From assembly GCA_003209165.1 (NCBI GenBank), contig QCSL01000010.1, positions 1 to 55,943 on the forward strand: 55,943 bases of DNA, given 5' to 3'. Position 1 is the stretch's first letter, and each line of letters starts with the position of its first letter. This document shows, piece after piece, positions 8,607 through 16,614 of this stretch. The notes beneath the pieces were generated by a model. It did not search any database. It saw only the letters and a list, made by a program, of their open reading frames with translations, and was not told the DNA's origin. The translations under genes were made by a program, and so were the position numbers. Source of the DNA: Synechococcus sp. AG-670-B23 (GTDB lineage Bacteria; Cyanobacteriota; Cyanobacteriia; PCC-6307; Cyanobiaceae).

Positions 8607-9878
8607 TTATTGCTGTTGCTGCATCTGCTGCTGACGCTTACTGAGCGTTGCCACCACAGCCATGTTGGCGGCGTCCACTTCCTTCTCCATGTCCTGGTCG
8701 TCAATCCAGTGGCCGTTGTGGTTTATATGAATGGAAACGTTATGGCCCATAAGCCTTGCGGCAGTGCGGATGGCGATCGGTGTGTAGAGAGCAATGCGCC
8801 AAGCGAAGCCATGGCGCAGGCTGTAGGGCTTCAAGCCTTTGATCTCTACTCTCAGGACTTCATCCCAGAAAGGATGTCGATCGAGGTATTGCATAAAGGC
8901 TGCCCCGCATTCCTTGAGGCTTTTGGCGTTTCGAATACTGGTCGGGAGCTTCACCAGTCCGCTGTGCCACAGCTGCACCAGGCGCTCACCTTCTCCGGGT
9001 AGCTCTTTCAGGTTGAGCGCACGAGCAGTGCGGGGCTTTTTGGGTGTTGCCGCTGTTCTGCTGTTCCGCTTCGTGTTGCCGACTTTGAGTTTGTCGTCCT
9101 CAAAGGACAACACCGTTAATTCAGCAGGGCGCAATCCATAGAAGGCAACCAGCCCCACTGCTAAGTGCAGCTCAGGGTTGCCTTCAAGACTGTCCAGCAG
9201 CCTGATCAGCGCTGCTGGTTTCACTGGTGGAGTGTCTTCTTTGGGTGTCGTCCTAACCCCAATAAGTAGGTTCACCTCCTCATCATCAGGGGGTAGCCAT
9301 AGGTTGTCTGCGGTGCACCGCTTCACCGCAAAACTCAGGAAGCTACAGACACCATGCAGGTTGCGTTTACGGCCGTCGGAACCTGGTGGGATCGTGCTTT
9401 GGTGCTTCTCGTTGTAGAGGCGAAGGAGTGCACCAGCATCATGCGCAGCGAGATTGTGAGCCGTTGTGAGGTCAACTACACACTTTACATTGTAAGCCTC
9501 ATTGCCGTTGTAGTTCGACTCTGACAATGTTCCAGAGTCAACCCGGAAGCTGCGATAACGCTCAGCTACCACATTCCAGTTGGTTGCTTCACCAGCCAGC
9601 TCAGGACTATCTGAGATCAGTTCATATGCGTCCTTGAGGCCGATGTTCTGGTCGGCCATTGTTTCCCGCAGCTTTTTCACCAGTGCGGTAAATGCATCGC
9701 TGCTGCTGGGAGCAAAGGGCAATGGAGTGGATATGGATGGCCGTCTAGCTGATCGTCGCGTTCCTTCAATCTTCTGGATCTTGAAGCGACCGTACTGATC
9801 TTCCAGTACCCAGCCAGGACAATGGCTGCGTCGAATGACAGACCTCAGATCCTTCAACCAAGGAGCTGCCTTCGCCAT
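8607..9878 (-). CDS. Tyrosine recombinase / integrase, catalytic Tyr apparently lost
   Basis: 423 residues in the usual integrase layout: an N-terminal arm and core-binding region (about 1-200), then the catalytic domain. Seen: the first Arg in YGLRPAEL, the box II region PYSLRHGFAWRIA, and LMGHN before the nucleophile. In relatives the tyrosine lies where this protein has HINHNGHWID; the Asn at residue 388 (codon 8715-8717) sits at the expected position and is AAC, one base from TAC. The C-terminus is a Gln-rich run encoded by CAG/CAA repeats. An AAAGGA site precedes the ATG. If the Tyr is truly missing the enzyme cannot cut DNA, consistent with a fixed, decaying island around 3-11 kb. Confidence 0.88.
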   Translation of the reverse strand: MAKAAPWLKDLRSVIRRSHCPGWVLEDQYGRFKIQKIEGTRRSARRPSISTPLPFAPSSSDAFTALVKKLRETMADQNIGLKDAYELISDSPELAGEATNWNVVAERYRSFRVDSGTLSESNYNGNEAYNVKCVVDLTTAHNLAAHDAGALLRLYNEKHQSTIPPGSDGRKRNLHGVCSFLSFAVKRCTADNLWLPPDDEEVNLLIGVRTTPKEDTPPVKPAALIRLLDSLEGNPELHLAVGLVAFYGLRPAELTVLSFEDDKLKVGNTKRNSRTAATPKKPRTARALNLKELPGEGERLVQLWHSGLVKLPTSIRNAKSLKECGAAFMQYLDRHPFWDEVLRVEIKGLKPYSLRHGFAWRIALYTPIAIRTAARLMGHNVSIHINHNGHWIDDQDMEKEVDAANMAVVATLSKRQQQMQQQQ

Positions 9879-10118
9879 GTTCCTTTCTGCTTTTGCAGGT
9901 GGTCAGAGCTTGGCGTTGATTAAGTGTGTTTTCTGCCTTTATGTGCCCCAGCATGCTGTCGCAAGTTGTGCGAAGTTCCTTGAGAATGCTTAGTGTTACT
10001 TGGCTTTCTTTAGTTATCGCAGGCAGTCTCAGTTATTGAATTCCCTTCTGGCGATGGAGGGAGTCAGACCAGCGTTGTTCAGACTATTGTCCCGCTCGTG
10101 TGCTCCATCAACTTCTGC

Positions 10119-10430
10119 TCATCGCAGCCAGGGCGATAGTGTCACCTCCAGGGTGTATTTACCCGTGCGGGTGAAGCGAAGCGGAATGGAGTTGATGCGG
10201 ATGTAGGTCTCTCCCTGTTCGGCAGCCAGAAAGTTGAACTCATGCACAGGGCTAATTACCATTACGTTGCCGCCGAGCTGCAGGAAGTCACAGCGAAACG
10301 TCTCAACGGTGGTTTTGGTGTCGTCGTAGCTGAGCAGTCGGCAATTTGAGGCAACGATTTCAGCATTTGCCGTCATCGCTGTGGCGATGGCGAGACTTGC
10401 AGCTGCAAGGGTGGTTCGTATGCCAATCAT
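10119..10430 (-). CDS. Exported hypothetical protein (103 aa)
   Basis: The start at 10430 puts a clear signal peptide at the N-terminus (MIGIRTTLAAASLAIATAMT, cleavage after ANA). The mature part has two Cys (NCRLL, FRCDF) that could form a disulfide, and is predicted to be strand-rich: ETYIRINSIPLRFTRTGKYT followed by LEVTLSP. No family recognised. Probably a small periplasmic or secreted protein. Confidence 0.65.
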   Translation of the reverse strand: MIGIRTTLAAASLAIATAMTANAEIVASNCRLLSYDDTKTTVETFRCDFLQLGGNVMVISPVHEFNFLAAEQGETYIRINSIPLRFTRTGKYTLEVTLSPWLR

Positions 10431-10629
10431 TGGAACGTTGCGGTACGCATTGGCTTGACTTCCGAACTCACTCTGCTGTCTCAACCCTTCTAAAGCTGGC
10501 ATCTCTGGAGCGACTCCCAAGATTCTCTTAAGCATTGCGGGACGCGGCGGCAACCGATCTGCGCGATGATTTTTAAACGCGAAATGGCCGAGAGACCACG
10601 ACGCGAGATCTGAATAAGAGGAAACTCCA

Positions 10630-10788
10630 ATGAGCAGGAGAGGTATTCATCCCCTTTTGATGGGGTTGGACAAGCCCGAACGAAAACCCGTTAAGCCGTC
10701 GAAGCCAAGCGATCTATCTGGCAATGAATCCGCTCAGCGCAAGCGATTTATCCTATTAGAAGAAGAAGGCAACCAGCAGGCTGCTTGA
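10630..10788 (+). CDS. Small charged protein (52 aa)
   Basis: ATG preceded by GAGGAA at good spacing. The protein starts MSRRGIHPLLMGLDKPERKP and continues with a lysine/proline-rich stretch and an acidic helix (KRFILLEEEGNQQAA). No family recognised; it looks soluble and partly disordered. The strong terminator about 60 bases downstream closes the unit. Confidence 0.6.
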   Translation: MSRRGIHPLLMGLDKPERKPVKPSKPSDLSGNESAQRKRFILLEEEGNQQAA

Positions 10789-10845
10789 TCAACCACGTAA
10801 CCCGTGATCTGAGAGCGCGTTGCCTCATCTCTAAACGAGAGCGCT

Positions 10846-10880
10846 AAACCGCTCGTCCAGCAGGACGAGCGGTTTTTCTT
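10846..10880 (+). terminator. Rho-independent terminator
   Basis: A 13-bp stem (AAACCGCTCGTCC / GGACGAGCGGTTT) with a 4-base loop followed by TTCTTT. Serves the small gene 10630-10788. Confidence 0.88.
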
Positions 10881-10957
10881 TGTGTAAAGGAATGCGTTAA
10901 GTACCTATTGATTTTGCAGGTTAGAGGAGTAGAGATAAGTCAGTGACAAGGAGAGAG

Positions 10958-11137
10958 ATGATCACGATTTGTTCAGGATTTTTCGATCTATGCATTCCCC
11001 TCAATGCATTTGACCAGACGCAGTCCAAGCAGGCTGATCAACCCAAACAAGCAATGATGTCTCAGCACGATCTGTACTGGGAGGATCGTTGCGACAAGTC
11101 CCCCACTGCGCCTGGATGCAAGATCTACGACGATTGA
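10958..11137 (+). CDS. Mini-protein with a CP12-type C-terminal tail (59 aa)
   Basis: ATG 10958 has AAGGAG just upstream. The last 20 residues, WEDRCDKSPTAPGCKIYDD, match the GAPDH-binding tail of CP12 (pattern C-x8-C followed by [KR].YDD). CP12 is the redox switch that joins glyceraldehyde-3-phosphate dehydrogenase and phosphoribulokinase in the Calvin cycle. The N-terminal CP12 cysteine pair and the AWD core are absent; the first 35 residues are unrelated (with C5 and C12). It could dock on GAPDH without phosphoribulokinase, or only mimic the tail. The tail similarity is seen; the function is inferred. Confidence 0.65.
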   Translation: MITICSGFFDLCIPLNAFDQTQSKQADQPKQAMMSQHDLYWEDRCDKSPTAPGCKIYDD

Positions 11138-11208
11138 GCGCAGCACTAATCACACTAATCAGTTGAGGTGATTGAGGCAATTCATTCCATTGTTTTTAGT
11201 GAGACAGC

Positions 11209-11235
11209 AACCCCTTGCTGCTCTGCAAGGGGGTT
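11209..11235 (+). terminator. Terminator after the CP12-tail gene
   Basis: AACCCCTTGC / GCAAGGGGGTT stem with a 6-base loop and a short T-run (TTTTG). It lies 70 bases downstream of the CP12-tail gene. Confidence 0.65.
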
Positions 11236-11359
11236 TTGTGAGTACCTTCTGAAACCCCTGTTTTAAACAGCAGGGCGAAGTGAACATGCTGTTAGTTTTT
11301 GCTGATTAGCACTTTGATCGGCTTCTCAGCACCCATTCATTATTCTAGGGTGACATTTA

Positions 11360-12748
11360 ATGACATATAAAATAGTTGTTCTCGAAACGAATGTGCTGCT
11401 TCATGACCCTGAAGCACCGCACCGCTTTGGTGATCTAAGGGTTGTGATCCCCAGGCAAGTGGTTGAAGAAATCGACCGGTTTAAAAAAGATCACTCTGAA
11501 AAAGGCCGCAACGCCCGGCGGATTTCAAGGCTCTTGGATTCCTATCGAACCCGCGGAAGCCTTGCCGATGGTGTTCCCATCGAGGGGACTAATCACGGTC
11601 TGCTGCAGGTGGTTTTCTGTAAGGCCCAACCCCTTCAAGAATTACCGGCAGAGTTGCAGGGTGGCGGCGGCGACAACAACATCCTCGCGGTGGCTCTGGA
11701 GCAGATGCGTTGCATTGGGCTGAAACAGGCACCAGAGGTCGTGCTGATCAGCAAAGACATAAACCTGAGAATCAAGGCCGATGCGGTGGGCCTGCCATCC
11801 CAGGAGTACGTCAATGAGAGCGTTTCGCTTGATGATCTTTACACAGGGTTCCGTGAACTCAGCACCGATGCGGAGACGATCAAGACCCTTCATGACGAGG
11901 ATCAGCTCCCTCTTGAAGCTGTTGTAGATCCCGAGGGGCAGCATCTGCAGGCCAACGAAGGGGTGGTGCTGGTGAATCAGCGCAATAACAGCCACACCCT
12001 GCTTGCCCGGAATCAAGGCAACAGCAACACCATCAAACCGCTTCACTGGCTGAATCGCGCCCATTTGGGTCGGATCAAGGCGAGAAACCGGGAGCAAAGC
12101 TTCGCGCTGGATTTGCTGCTCGATCCATCTGTCGCCCTAGTGACCCTGGTGGGCAAGGCAGGCACAGGCAAAACGCTGCTGGCCATCGCCGCTGGTTGCC
12201 ACCAGGTGGCCGACACCCATAACTACGCCCGTCTTTTAGTGACGCGTCCTCCGATCTCCCTCGGCAAAGACATTGGGTACCTGCCTGGCACTCTTGAGGA
12301 GAAACTCGGCCCCTGGATGAAGCCGATCATCGACAACATCGACTTCATTACCGGTTCTTCCCCTGGAGAGGACTCAGAGCAGATGAAGAAACAGCGGCAC
12401 CGGGAACCACGCAATGCCTGGGTTGACCTGCAAGGCATGGGTTTGTTGGAGGTTGAAGCTATCAACACCATTCGCGGGCGATCAATTCCCAATCAGTTCC
12501 TGGTAGTGGATGAGGCGCAAAACCTGAAGCCCCTGGAAGTTAAGACGATCGTCACCCGGGTGGGTGAAGGAACCAAAGTTGTGTTCACTGGTGATCCTTA
12601 TCAAATCGACAATCCCTATGTCGATGCCGAAAGCAACGGGCTCACCTGGCTGGTTGAGAAGCTCAAAGGGCAGCCCCTGGTGGGGCACATAACCCTCATG
12701 AAGGGAGAGCGAAGTGAATTGGCTGAGCTGGCCGCAAACATCCTCTGA
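11360..12748 (+). CDS. PIN-PhoH two-domain ATPase/ribonuclease
   Basis: 462 residues: an N-terminal PIN nuclease-like domain (about 1-140, with VVLETNVLLHDP) and a PhoH ATPase domain (about 240-462) with Walker A GKAGTGKT near residue 265, the PhoH signature RPPISLGKDIGYLPG, Walker B FLVVDEAQN and the sensor block VFTGDPYQID. Such YlaK/PhoH2-type fusions are RNA helicase-ribonucleases linked to RNA turnover and stress. Odd point: the first PIN acidic residue, normally Asp in LDTN, is Glu-9. It is followed after 30 bases by the LOG-family gene on the same strand, probably one transcript. Confidence 0.92.
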   Translation: MTYKIVVLETNVLLHDPEAPHRFGDLRVVIPRQVVEEIDRFKKDHSEKGRNARRISRLLDSYRTRGSLADGVPIEGTNHGLLQVVFCKAQPLQELPAELQGGGGDNNILAVALEQMRCIGLKQAPEVVLISKDINLRIKADAVGLPSQEYVNESVSLDDLYTGFRELSTDAETIKTLHDEDQLPLEAVVDPEGQHLQANEGVVLVNQRNNSHTLLARNQGNSNTIKPLHWLNRAHLGRIKARNREQSFALDLLLDPSVALVTLVGKAGTGKTLLAIAAGCHQVADTHNYARLLVTRPPISLGKDIGYLPGTLEEKLGPWMKPIIDNIDFITGSSPGEDSEQMKKQRHREPRNAWVDLQGMGLLEVEAINTIRGRSIPNQFLVVDEAQNLKPLEVKTIVTRVGEGTKVVFTGDPYQIDNPYVDAESNGLTWLVEKLKGQPLVGHITLMKGERSELAELAANIL

Positions 12749-12778
12749 TTTAAGCCAACACAATTGAATGTTGAACAC

Positions 12779-13657
12779 ATGACTCACTTTGCTTATTATT
12801 CAAAATCTGAGCAAGTTAATCTAGATGCGATTTCGGAATCACCCACGTATCGAATTGCCCATGAAGATCCCGACTTGTTGAACAGCAATGACATGCGAGG
12901 TGTACGCATGTTGCTTGAAATCACCAAGCCAGATCTGCATCTGGATACTGCTGGGATTGAATCGACGATCATTGTTTTTGGTGGCGCCAGGATTGTCGAC
13001 AAAGACACTGCTCAACAGCGGCTGAAAGAAGCTGAGCAAAGCCTCAGTGAAACTCCAAGCTCATCGGCTTTGAAGAGACAAGTCATCCATGCAAAACAGC
13101 TCGTGGACTTGTCCCGTTTTTACGATGCAGCCCGGGAATTTGCTGCATTGGCGTCCCAGCATGGTCAGGCGGATAAAGGGCAAAGCCATGGATGCGCATC
13201 CCATGTGATCGTGACCGGTGGCGGACCGGGAATCATGGAAGCCGCCAACAGAGGTGCCTTTGAGGCCGGATGCCGTTCCATCGGGCTGAATATCACGCTT
13301 CCGTTTGAACAACATCCCAATCCCTACATCACCCCCGACCTTTGCTTCAAGTTCAACTATTTTTCGCTGCGTAAATTCCATTTTGTGATGCGCTCCATTG
13401 GAGCCATACTCTTCCCGGGCGGCTTTGGCACACTCGATGAACTGTTTGAGCTGCTCACCCTGCGGCAGGTTGGCACCAAAGGAAGCATGCCCATTGTTCT
13501 GTTCGGAACATTGTTTTGGACGAGGCTGGTGAACTTTGATTACCTCGCTGAGATGGGCTTGATTTCAGATGATGACCTTGATCTGATTCATTTCTCGGAC
13601 TCAGCGGAAGAGGCATGGGACTTCATTCGCAGCCGAACGCGGTCCGTACCTGAGTGA
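12779..13657 (+). CDS. LOG-family nucleoside 5'-monophosphate phosphoribohydrolase-like
   Basis: Rossmann-fold protein of the LOG/TIGR00730 family, once annotated as lysine decarboxylase. The signature GGGPGIMEAANRGA (about 145-160) and the second motif PGGFGTLDELFE are both intact. LOG enzymes release adenine-type bases from nucleotide monophosphates; in plants they make active cytokinin, and the cyanobacterial role is unclear. An N-terminal extension of about 60 residues precedes the domain. ATG 12779 is preferred to the TTG five codons upstream. It lies directly behind the PhoH gene, probably in an operon. Confidence 0.88.
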   Translation: MTHFAYYSKSEQVNLDAISESPTYRIAHEDPDLLNSNDMRGVRMLLEITKPDLHLDTAGIESTIIVFGGARIVDKDTAQQRLKEAEQSLSETPSSSALKRQVIHAKQLVDLSRFYDAAREFAALASQHGQADKGQSHGCASHVIVTGGGPGIMEAANRGAFEAGCRSIGLNITLPFEQHPNPYITPDLCFKFNYFSLRKFHFVMRSIGAILFPGGFGTLDELFELLTLRQVGTKGSMPIVLFGTLFWTRLVNFDYLAEMGLISDDDLDLIHFSDSAEEAWDFIRSRTRSVPE

Positions 13658-13690
13658 GGCCAGACGAACAGGCCAAGGTGCCCCGTACCA

Positions 13691-13858
13691 TCAAGGCAAC
13701 GACTGATTGTGCTTGCGCAGTTTCTTGAGTTGATCCTCGATCTGAAAGCGCAGCTGTCTCAGATTTTCAACATTGATCTGGTGTTCCCCCGAACTCCAGT
13801 GCTGCGGGTTGGCGACACGAATTTCCAGTTCACGCAGGCGGGAGCGATCAGATTGCAT
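13691..13858 (-). CDS. Small coiled-coil protein (55 aa)
   Basis: ATG at 13858 with GGAG at good spacing. The protein starts MQSDRSRLRELEIRVANPQH and the C-terminal half forms a charged helix (VENLRQLRFQIEDQLKKLRK) with heptad-like spacing, so a coiled coil is likely. No family recognised. It converges with the LOG gene and is followed on its upstream side by two other small minus-strand genes. Confidence 0.6.
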   Translation of the reverse strand: MQSDRSRLRELEIRVANPQHWSSGEHQINVENLRQLRFQIEDQLKKLRKHNQSLP

Positions 13859-13959
13859 GAGTATCTCCACGACCAGATTAAGTCTGTTGCCGCTGTCCCA
13901 GCCTCGACATGAGTTTTTCTACTGATCCAGGAAAACAATAGTTTTTAGGAGAACAAGGC

Positions 13960-14136
13960 TCAGATGGAGCCTGATTCGAGCAGGTGGTCCATCAAGGCCG
14001 CGTAGAGCTGGGTCTTCATGTTCAAAAGGCAGGTCTGTTCGTTGGCATCGCCTCCGGGCCAGTTGTCGTGTGCTTCGGCTACAACCCGGTGTAGAAGACG
14101 CAGAACATCTCTTTCCAAGGTGATGGTGGTGATCAT
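13960..14136 (-). CDS. Small hypothetical protein (58 aa)
   Basis: The start at ATG 14136 is chosen because GGAGGA lies 8 bases upstream. A short helical protein starting MITTITLERDVLRLLHRVVA, with EAHDNWPGGDANEQTCLLN in the middle. Unknown family. It lies between two other small minus-strand genes (13691 and 14185) and may share a transcript with them. Confidence 0.6.
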   Translation of the reverse strand: MITTITLERDVLRLLHRVVAEAHDNWPGGDANEQTCLLNMKTQLYAALMDHLLESGSI

Positions 14137-14184
14137 TTTGTTGTCCTCCAAGATGGCTGGAAACAAAGGGTTAACCGGTTGGGT

Positions 14185-14361
14185 TCAGAGAACCTCCGGC
14201 TGGCGCATGATCCAGGCCGAGGCTGCTTGCTGTTGCTTCCATGCCACCAACAGTTCTTTGGCAATGCTGCGTAGGGCCGCAAGATCATTTGAGTCGTCAA
14301 TTTCTCGTGAAAATTTCTCGATTTCAAATTTCTGGCCCAGAGTCAACGCTATCGGTTCCAT
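14185..14361 (-). CDS. Small protein with NblA-like pattern (58 aa)
   Basis: From ATG 14361 the protein begins MEPIALTLGQKFEIEKFSRE. The string IALTLGQKFEIEKF matches the N-terminal helix of NblA/Ycf18 phycobilisome-degradation adaptors (pattern [ST]L.Q.F.I..F), and the second helix (RSIAKELLVAWKQQQAASAW) has the expected position and length. NblA links phycobilisomes to the Clp protease under nutrient stress. It could instead be an unrelated conserved picocyanobacterial helical hairpin: the C-terminal NblA residues are not clearly present. No good ribosome binding site; the frame extends upstream to 14412. Confidence 0.55.
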   Translation of the reverse strand: MEPIALTLGQKFEIEKFSREIDDSNDLAALRSIAKELLVAWKQQQAASAWIMRQPEVL

Positions 14362-14558
14362 TGGCTTGTGGCATTGCAAGTGGAAGGTACCCGAAAATTT
14401 TTGGTGCTGCAAATCAAAAACGTAGTTGTTGCAACCGATTAGCGGGAATAATGATCAGTTCAAACCATTGCTGGCATTACAGAACATTTCTGAATCCCAC
14501 TGATCACTTGGATCGCAAAGGCTTATGGCCTTAGAAAACGTGTATAGGGCTAATTCTG

Positions 14559-14729
14559 ATGCAATTCTCTTGGGAAAAACATCTGGAATTGTCCCGGAAT
14601 GTAGCTGTTGCATCAGACGAAAATCAAGGCATGGCTCTTGCGCTTATGGGTATAGCTCTAACCATGCTGGCCACGGATCTTCTGGCCCATGAGCTGAAGA
14701 TCTCAGTCTTGCCATCATCCATGGCTTGA
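14559..14729 (+). CDS. Small hypothetical protein (56 aa)
   Basis: ATG 14559 to TGA 14729. The protein starts MQFSWEKHLELSRNVAVASD and has a hydrophobic segment (GMALALMGIALTMLATDLLA) that could be an amphipathic or membrane helix. No family recognised. No strong ribosome binding site. Confidence 0.45.
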   Translation: MQFSWEKHLELSRNVAVASDENQGMALALMGIALTMLATDLLAHELKISVLPSSMA

Positions 14730-14842
14730 CTTCCGAGGGCCATGCCCTCAATGTCTTCTATCGATTTATTCAGAGAAAATCCATCTCATCTTCGTTGTTG
14801 TCGTCTTCCTGGGATTGGATCCAAAGTGCTGAAAGCGGGAAG

Positions 14843-14974
14843 ATGAAGCAGCTAGCAATCAGAATTTCCACTCGTTTTGGAATTTGGTGTCTCTACGATG
14901 AAGAGAATTCCAAAGCGAAACTGTATCAACGGCTGTCGTATTTTTTGAATTTGGTTGTAGATCTATCAGTTTGA
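14843..14974 (+). CDS. Short AT-rich ORF (43 aa)
   Basis: ATG preceded by GCGGGAAG. The product starts MKQLAIRISTRFGIWCLYDE and has an aromatic-rich C-terminus. A longer in-frame reading starts at TTG 14726, inside the stop of the previous gene. Nothing recognised; could be chance. Confidence 0.28.
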   Translation: MKQLAIRISTRFGIWCLYDEENSKAKLYQRLSYFLNLVVDLSV

Positions 14975-14997
14975 TCATGTTGAGTGATTGTGCTTAG

Positions 14998-15069
14998 TCA
15001 GCCCAGGCTGATCAAGGTGACGCCTGCCACAAACAGCAGAACAGAGAGCACCAGCAATCCGCTGTTCAT
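14998..15069 (-). CDS. Very small membrane peptide (23 aa)
   Basis: MNSGLLVLSVLLFVAGVTLI plus three residues: one transmembrane helix and nothing else. Its ATG overlaps the stop of the upstream gene (ATGA), which suggests translational coupling and argues that both are real. Size and shape recall photosystem or cytochrome b6f micro-subunits, but no known subunit matches. Confidence 0.4.
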   Translation of the reverse strand: MNSGLLVLSVLLFVAGVTLISLG

Positions 15070-15296
15070 CGGTTGCTTGTTCCTTTGATCGATTTCATCC
15101 CTAGGCGTGCAACTCGGCGCCCCAGATCCACTGCTGCTTGAGCGGTGTTTTTGATCACATCCTTGGCGGTGCTGCGTACTCGGCGGCGGGGGCTGCGTTG
15201 CATGGCATCGGGCCAGGATCCTTCCGGCCACCGCGGTGAGCGGCGGGTGAATCGGTCACCAAGTTGAAGCAGGGATCGACGCAGCCGGCTGGCCAC
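15066..15296 (-). CDS. Basic small protein (76 aa)
   Basis: Starts at GTG 15296, giving a strongly basic protein (VASRLRRSLLQLGDRFTRRS at the start, SPRRRVRSTAKDVIKNT in the middle). It has no membrane segment. Coupled by an ATGA overlap to the 23-residue membrane peptide downstream. No family recognised, and no clear ribosome binding site, so moderate to low confidence. Confidence 0.42.
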   Translation of the reverse strand: MASRLRRSLLQLGDRFTRRSPRWPEGSWPDAMQRSPRRRVRSTAKDVIKNTAQAAVDLGRRVARLGMKSIKGTSNR

Positions 15297-15383
15297 AGCT
15301 TTGACGCGACAGCTTCAATGTGCTGGCTGTATCGGGAGTGTGTTGTGCCAAATGACACGAAGGTGGTCTGACACACCTGCTTG

Positions 15384-15412
15384 GGAAAGCCCTGCCACGT
15401 GGCAGGCTTTCC
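15384..15412. terminator. Long hairpin, possible terminator
   Basis: GGAAAGCC-TGCCA pairs with TGGCAGGCTTTCC across a 2-base loop, with one bulged C. There is no T-run on either side, so it may be an RNA structure rather than a terminator. It lies in the 285-base gap between 15296 and 15583, where I see no gene. Confidence 0.4.
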
Positions 15413-15582
15413 TGATATGGCGGTCGCTGGTGGGTAGGTGATGACGTCTTTTCTTGTCCTTCCTACGTGGTTTCACGATGACCCGGTTGGCGGCTTGGCC
15501 TTGTGCGCTGGTTCAAGCGGGGGCGTGTTGTTGGTCACAGAAGGGGTATCCCCCTGGCTTGTCTCCTCTTTTTTTCCTTTTT

Positions 15583-16413
15583 TCAAAGACCATCTATGGC
15601 ACTTTTGATCCCATCAATTACCGATGCGTAGAACGGCAAATTCAGGGTATCGATCGTGTCGCTTATTTGGTGGTAATTCGGGTTTCGCAGGAATGAGGTG
15701 TCGGTAACCATCAGCGCGTTGTAGCCGCGATCCCAAAACGGGTTGTGATCGCTCAGCCGAACGTCGGAAACATCGCGGCCTGCTCTGGGGACAGGTAACG
15801 ACTTGGTGGTGACGTGCTGCCCAATCGCATGGGTCAGTTGCGTGAGCATTAACCCCGCGCTGGTGTCGGCCACAAATGAAATGAATTCGCCTCGCTCGCC
15901 ATACAACTTGCGTATGGCTGGATGGGGGTAGCTCTGCTTTTCTTCGGTGAAGGCCAGCATCTCCAAGCTCACCATGAGCTTGAGCGCTGGCCTGGTTTCC
16001 TTCAGTTTTTCGGCGAGCGCAGCACTGTCGAGCATCCCCCACTCCTCTTGATCGAAAGCAACAAGCCACACCGGTCTTTTGGGAGGGTTGGCCGACCAGC
16101 GCCTCGCCAGTTCAAGTATGGCTACCTTTAGTCGGTCTACTAAGTCTGCACCTATGGAGTGCAGTGGCCCGTCGTAATGGGCGCCAACAAGAAGGGGCCT
16201 TCGATTGGGGTTACGGCCCGGGAGCTTGAGGATGAAGTTGATGCCTTCATCAATCCCGCTGGCGAAGTGGTGCTTCTCCAGCTCTCCCAGCGCCGAGAGC
16301 TGATCACGCACATAACTGCGCACTGCCATCAATCCCATCGGATTCCAGCGGGCGCGCCGCGGAATGGCTAGGGCCTCTAGGTCTTGAAGACAGCTCGGTG
16401 ACAGCGTGGCCAT
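15583..16413 (-). CDS. M28-family zinc peptidase-like protein
   Basis: 276 residues from ATG 16413. M28 landmarks: GAHYDGP (first zinc His), FDQEEWG (catalytic Glu pair), SLEMLAF (acidic ligand) and SDHNPFW (last His). M28 enzymes are di-zinc aminopeptidases. The bridging-Asp block, usually GADDN.SG, reads GADLVDRLK here at the same length, so that Asp is not evident and activity is doubtful. The start follows the stop of the 56-residue gene 16418-16588 by only four bases, so the two form an operon. No signal peptide is seen from this start. Confidence 0.85.
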   Translation of the reverse strand: MATLSPSCLQDLEALAIPRRARWNPMGLMAVRSYVRDQLSALGELEKHHFASGIDEGINFILKLPGRNPNRRPLLVGAHYDGPLHSIGADLVDRLKVAILELARRWSANPPKRPVWLVAFDQEEWGMLDSAALAEKLKETRPALKLMVSLEMLAFTEEKQSYPHPAIRKLYGERGEFISFVADTSAGLMLTQLTHAIGQHVTTKSLPVPRAGRDVSDVRLSDHNPFWDRGYNALMVTDTSFLRNPNYHQISDTIDTLNLPFYASVIDGIKSAIDGL

Positions 16414-16417
16414 GCCG

Positions 16418-16588
16418 TCAGTCTGCGACTGGATTCTTTTCTTGCATGGGAATTGGCAACTCCCCATCGCGCACTCGCCTCAAAATCTCACGCGCGATCG
16501 CCAGGTTGATCGGATCCGGATCGGTCGCAACCCCCTTGGCTTCAGCTGCCAAGCGTTTGCGAATTGGAGGTGTGTTGTCAGCAGGCAT
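16418..16588 (-). CDS. Small hypothetical protein (56 aa), operon with M28 peptidase
   Basis: ATG 16588 to TGA 16418. It starts MPADNTPPIRKRLAAEAKGV, continues with DPDPINLAIAREILRRVRDG and ends with a polar tail. Soluble, helical, no known family. It is 4 bases upstream of the peptidase gene, so they are co-transcribed; a role as a small partner of the peptidase is conceivable but unproven. Confidence 0.6.
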   Translation of the reverse strand: MPADNTPPIRKRLAAEAKGVATDPDPINLAIAREILRRVRDGELPIPMQEKNPVAD

Positions 16589-16614
16589 GGTTTCACTGTC
16601 TTGAGGAGAGCTGA

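Noticed and set aside
8607-8640. CAG-type repeat at the integrase C-terminus as a slippage locus
   Set aside because: The tract is short and interrupted, and lies past the catalytic domain; no frame consequence seen.
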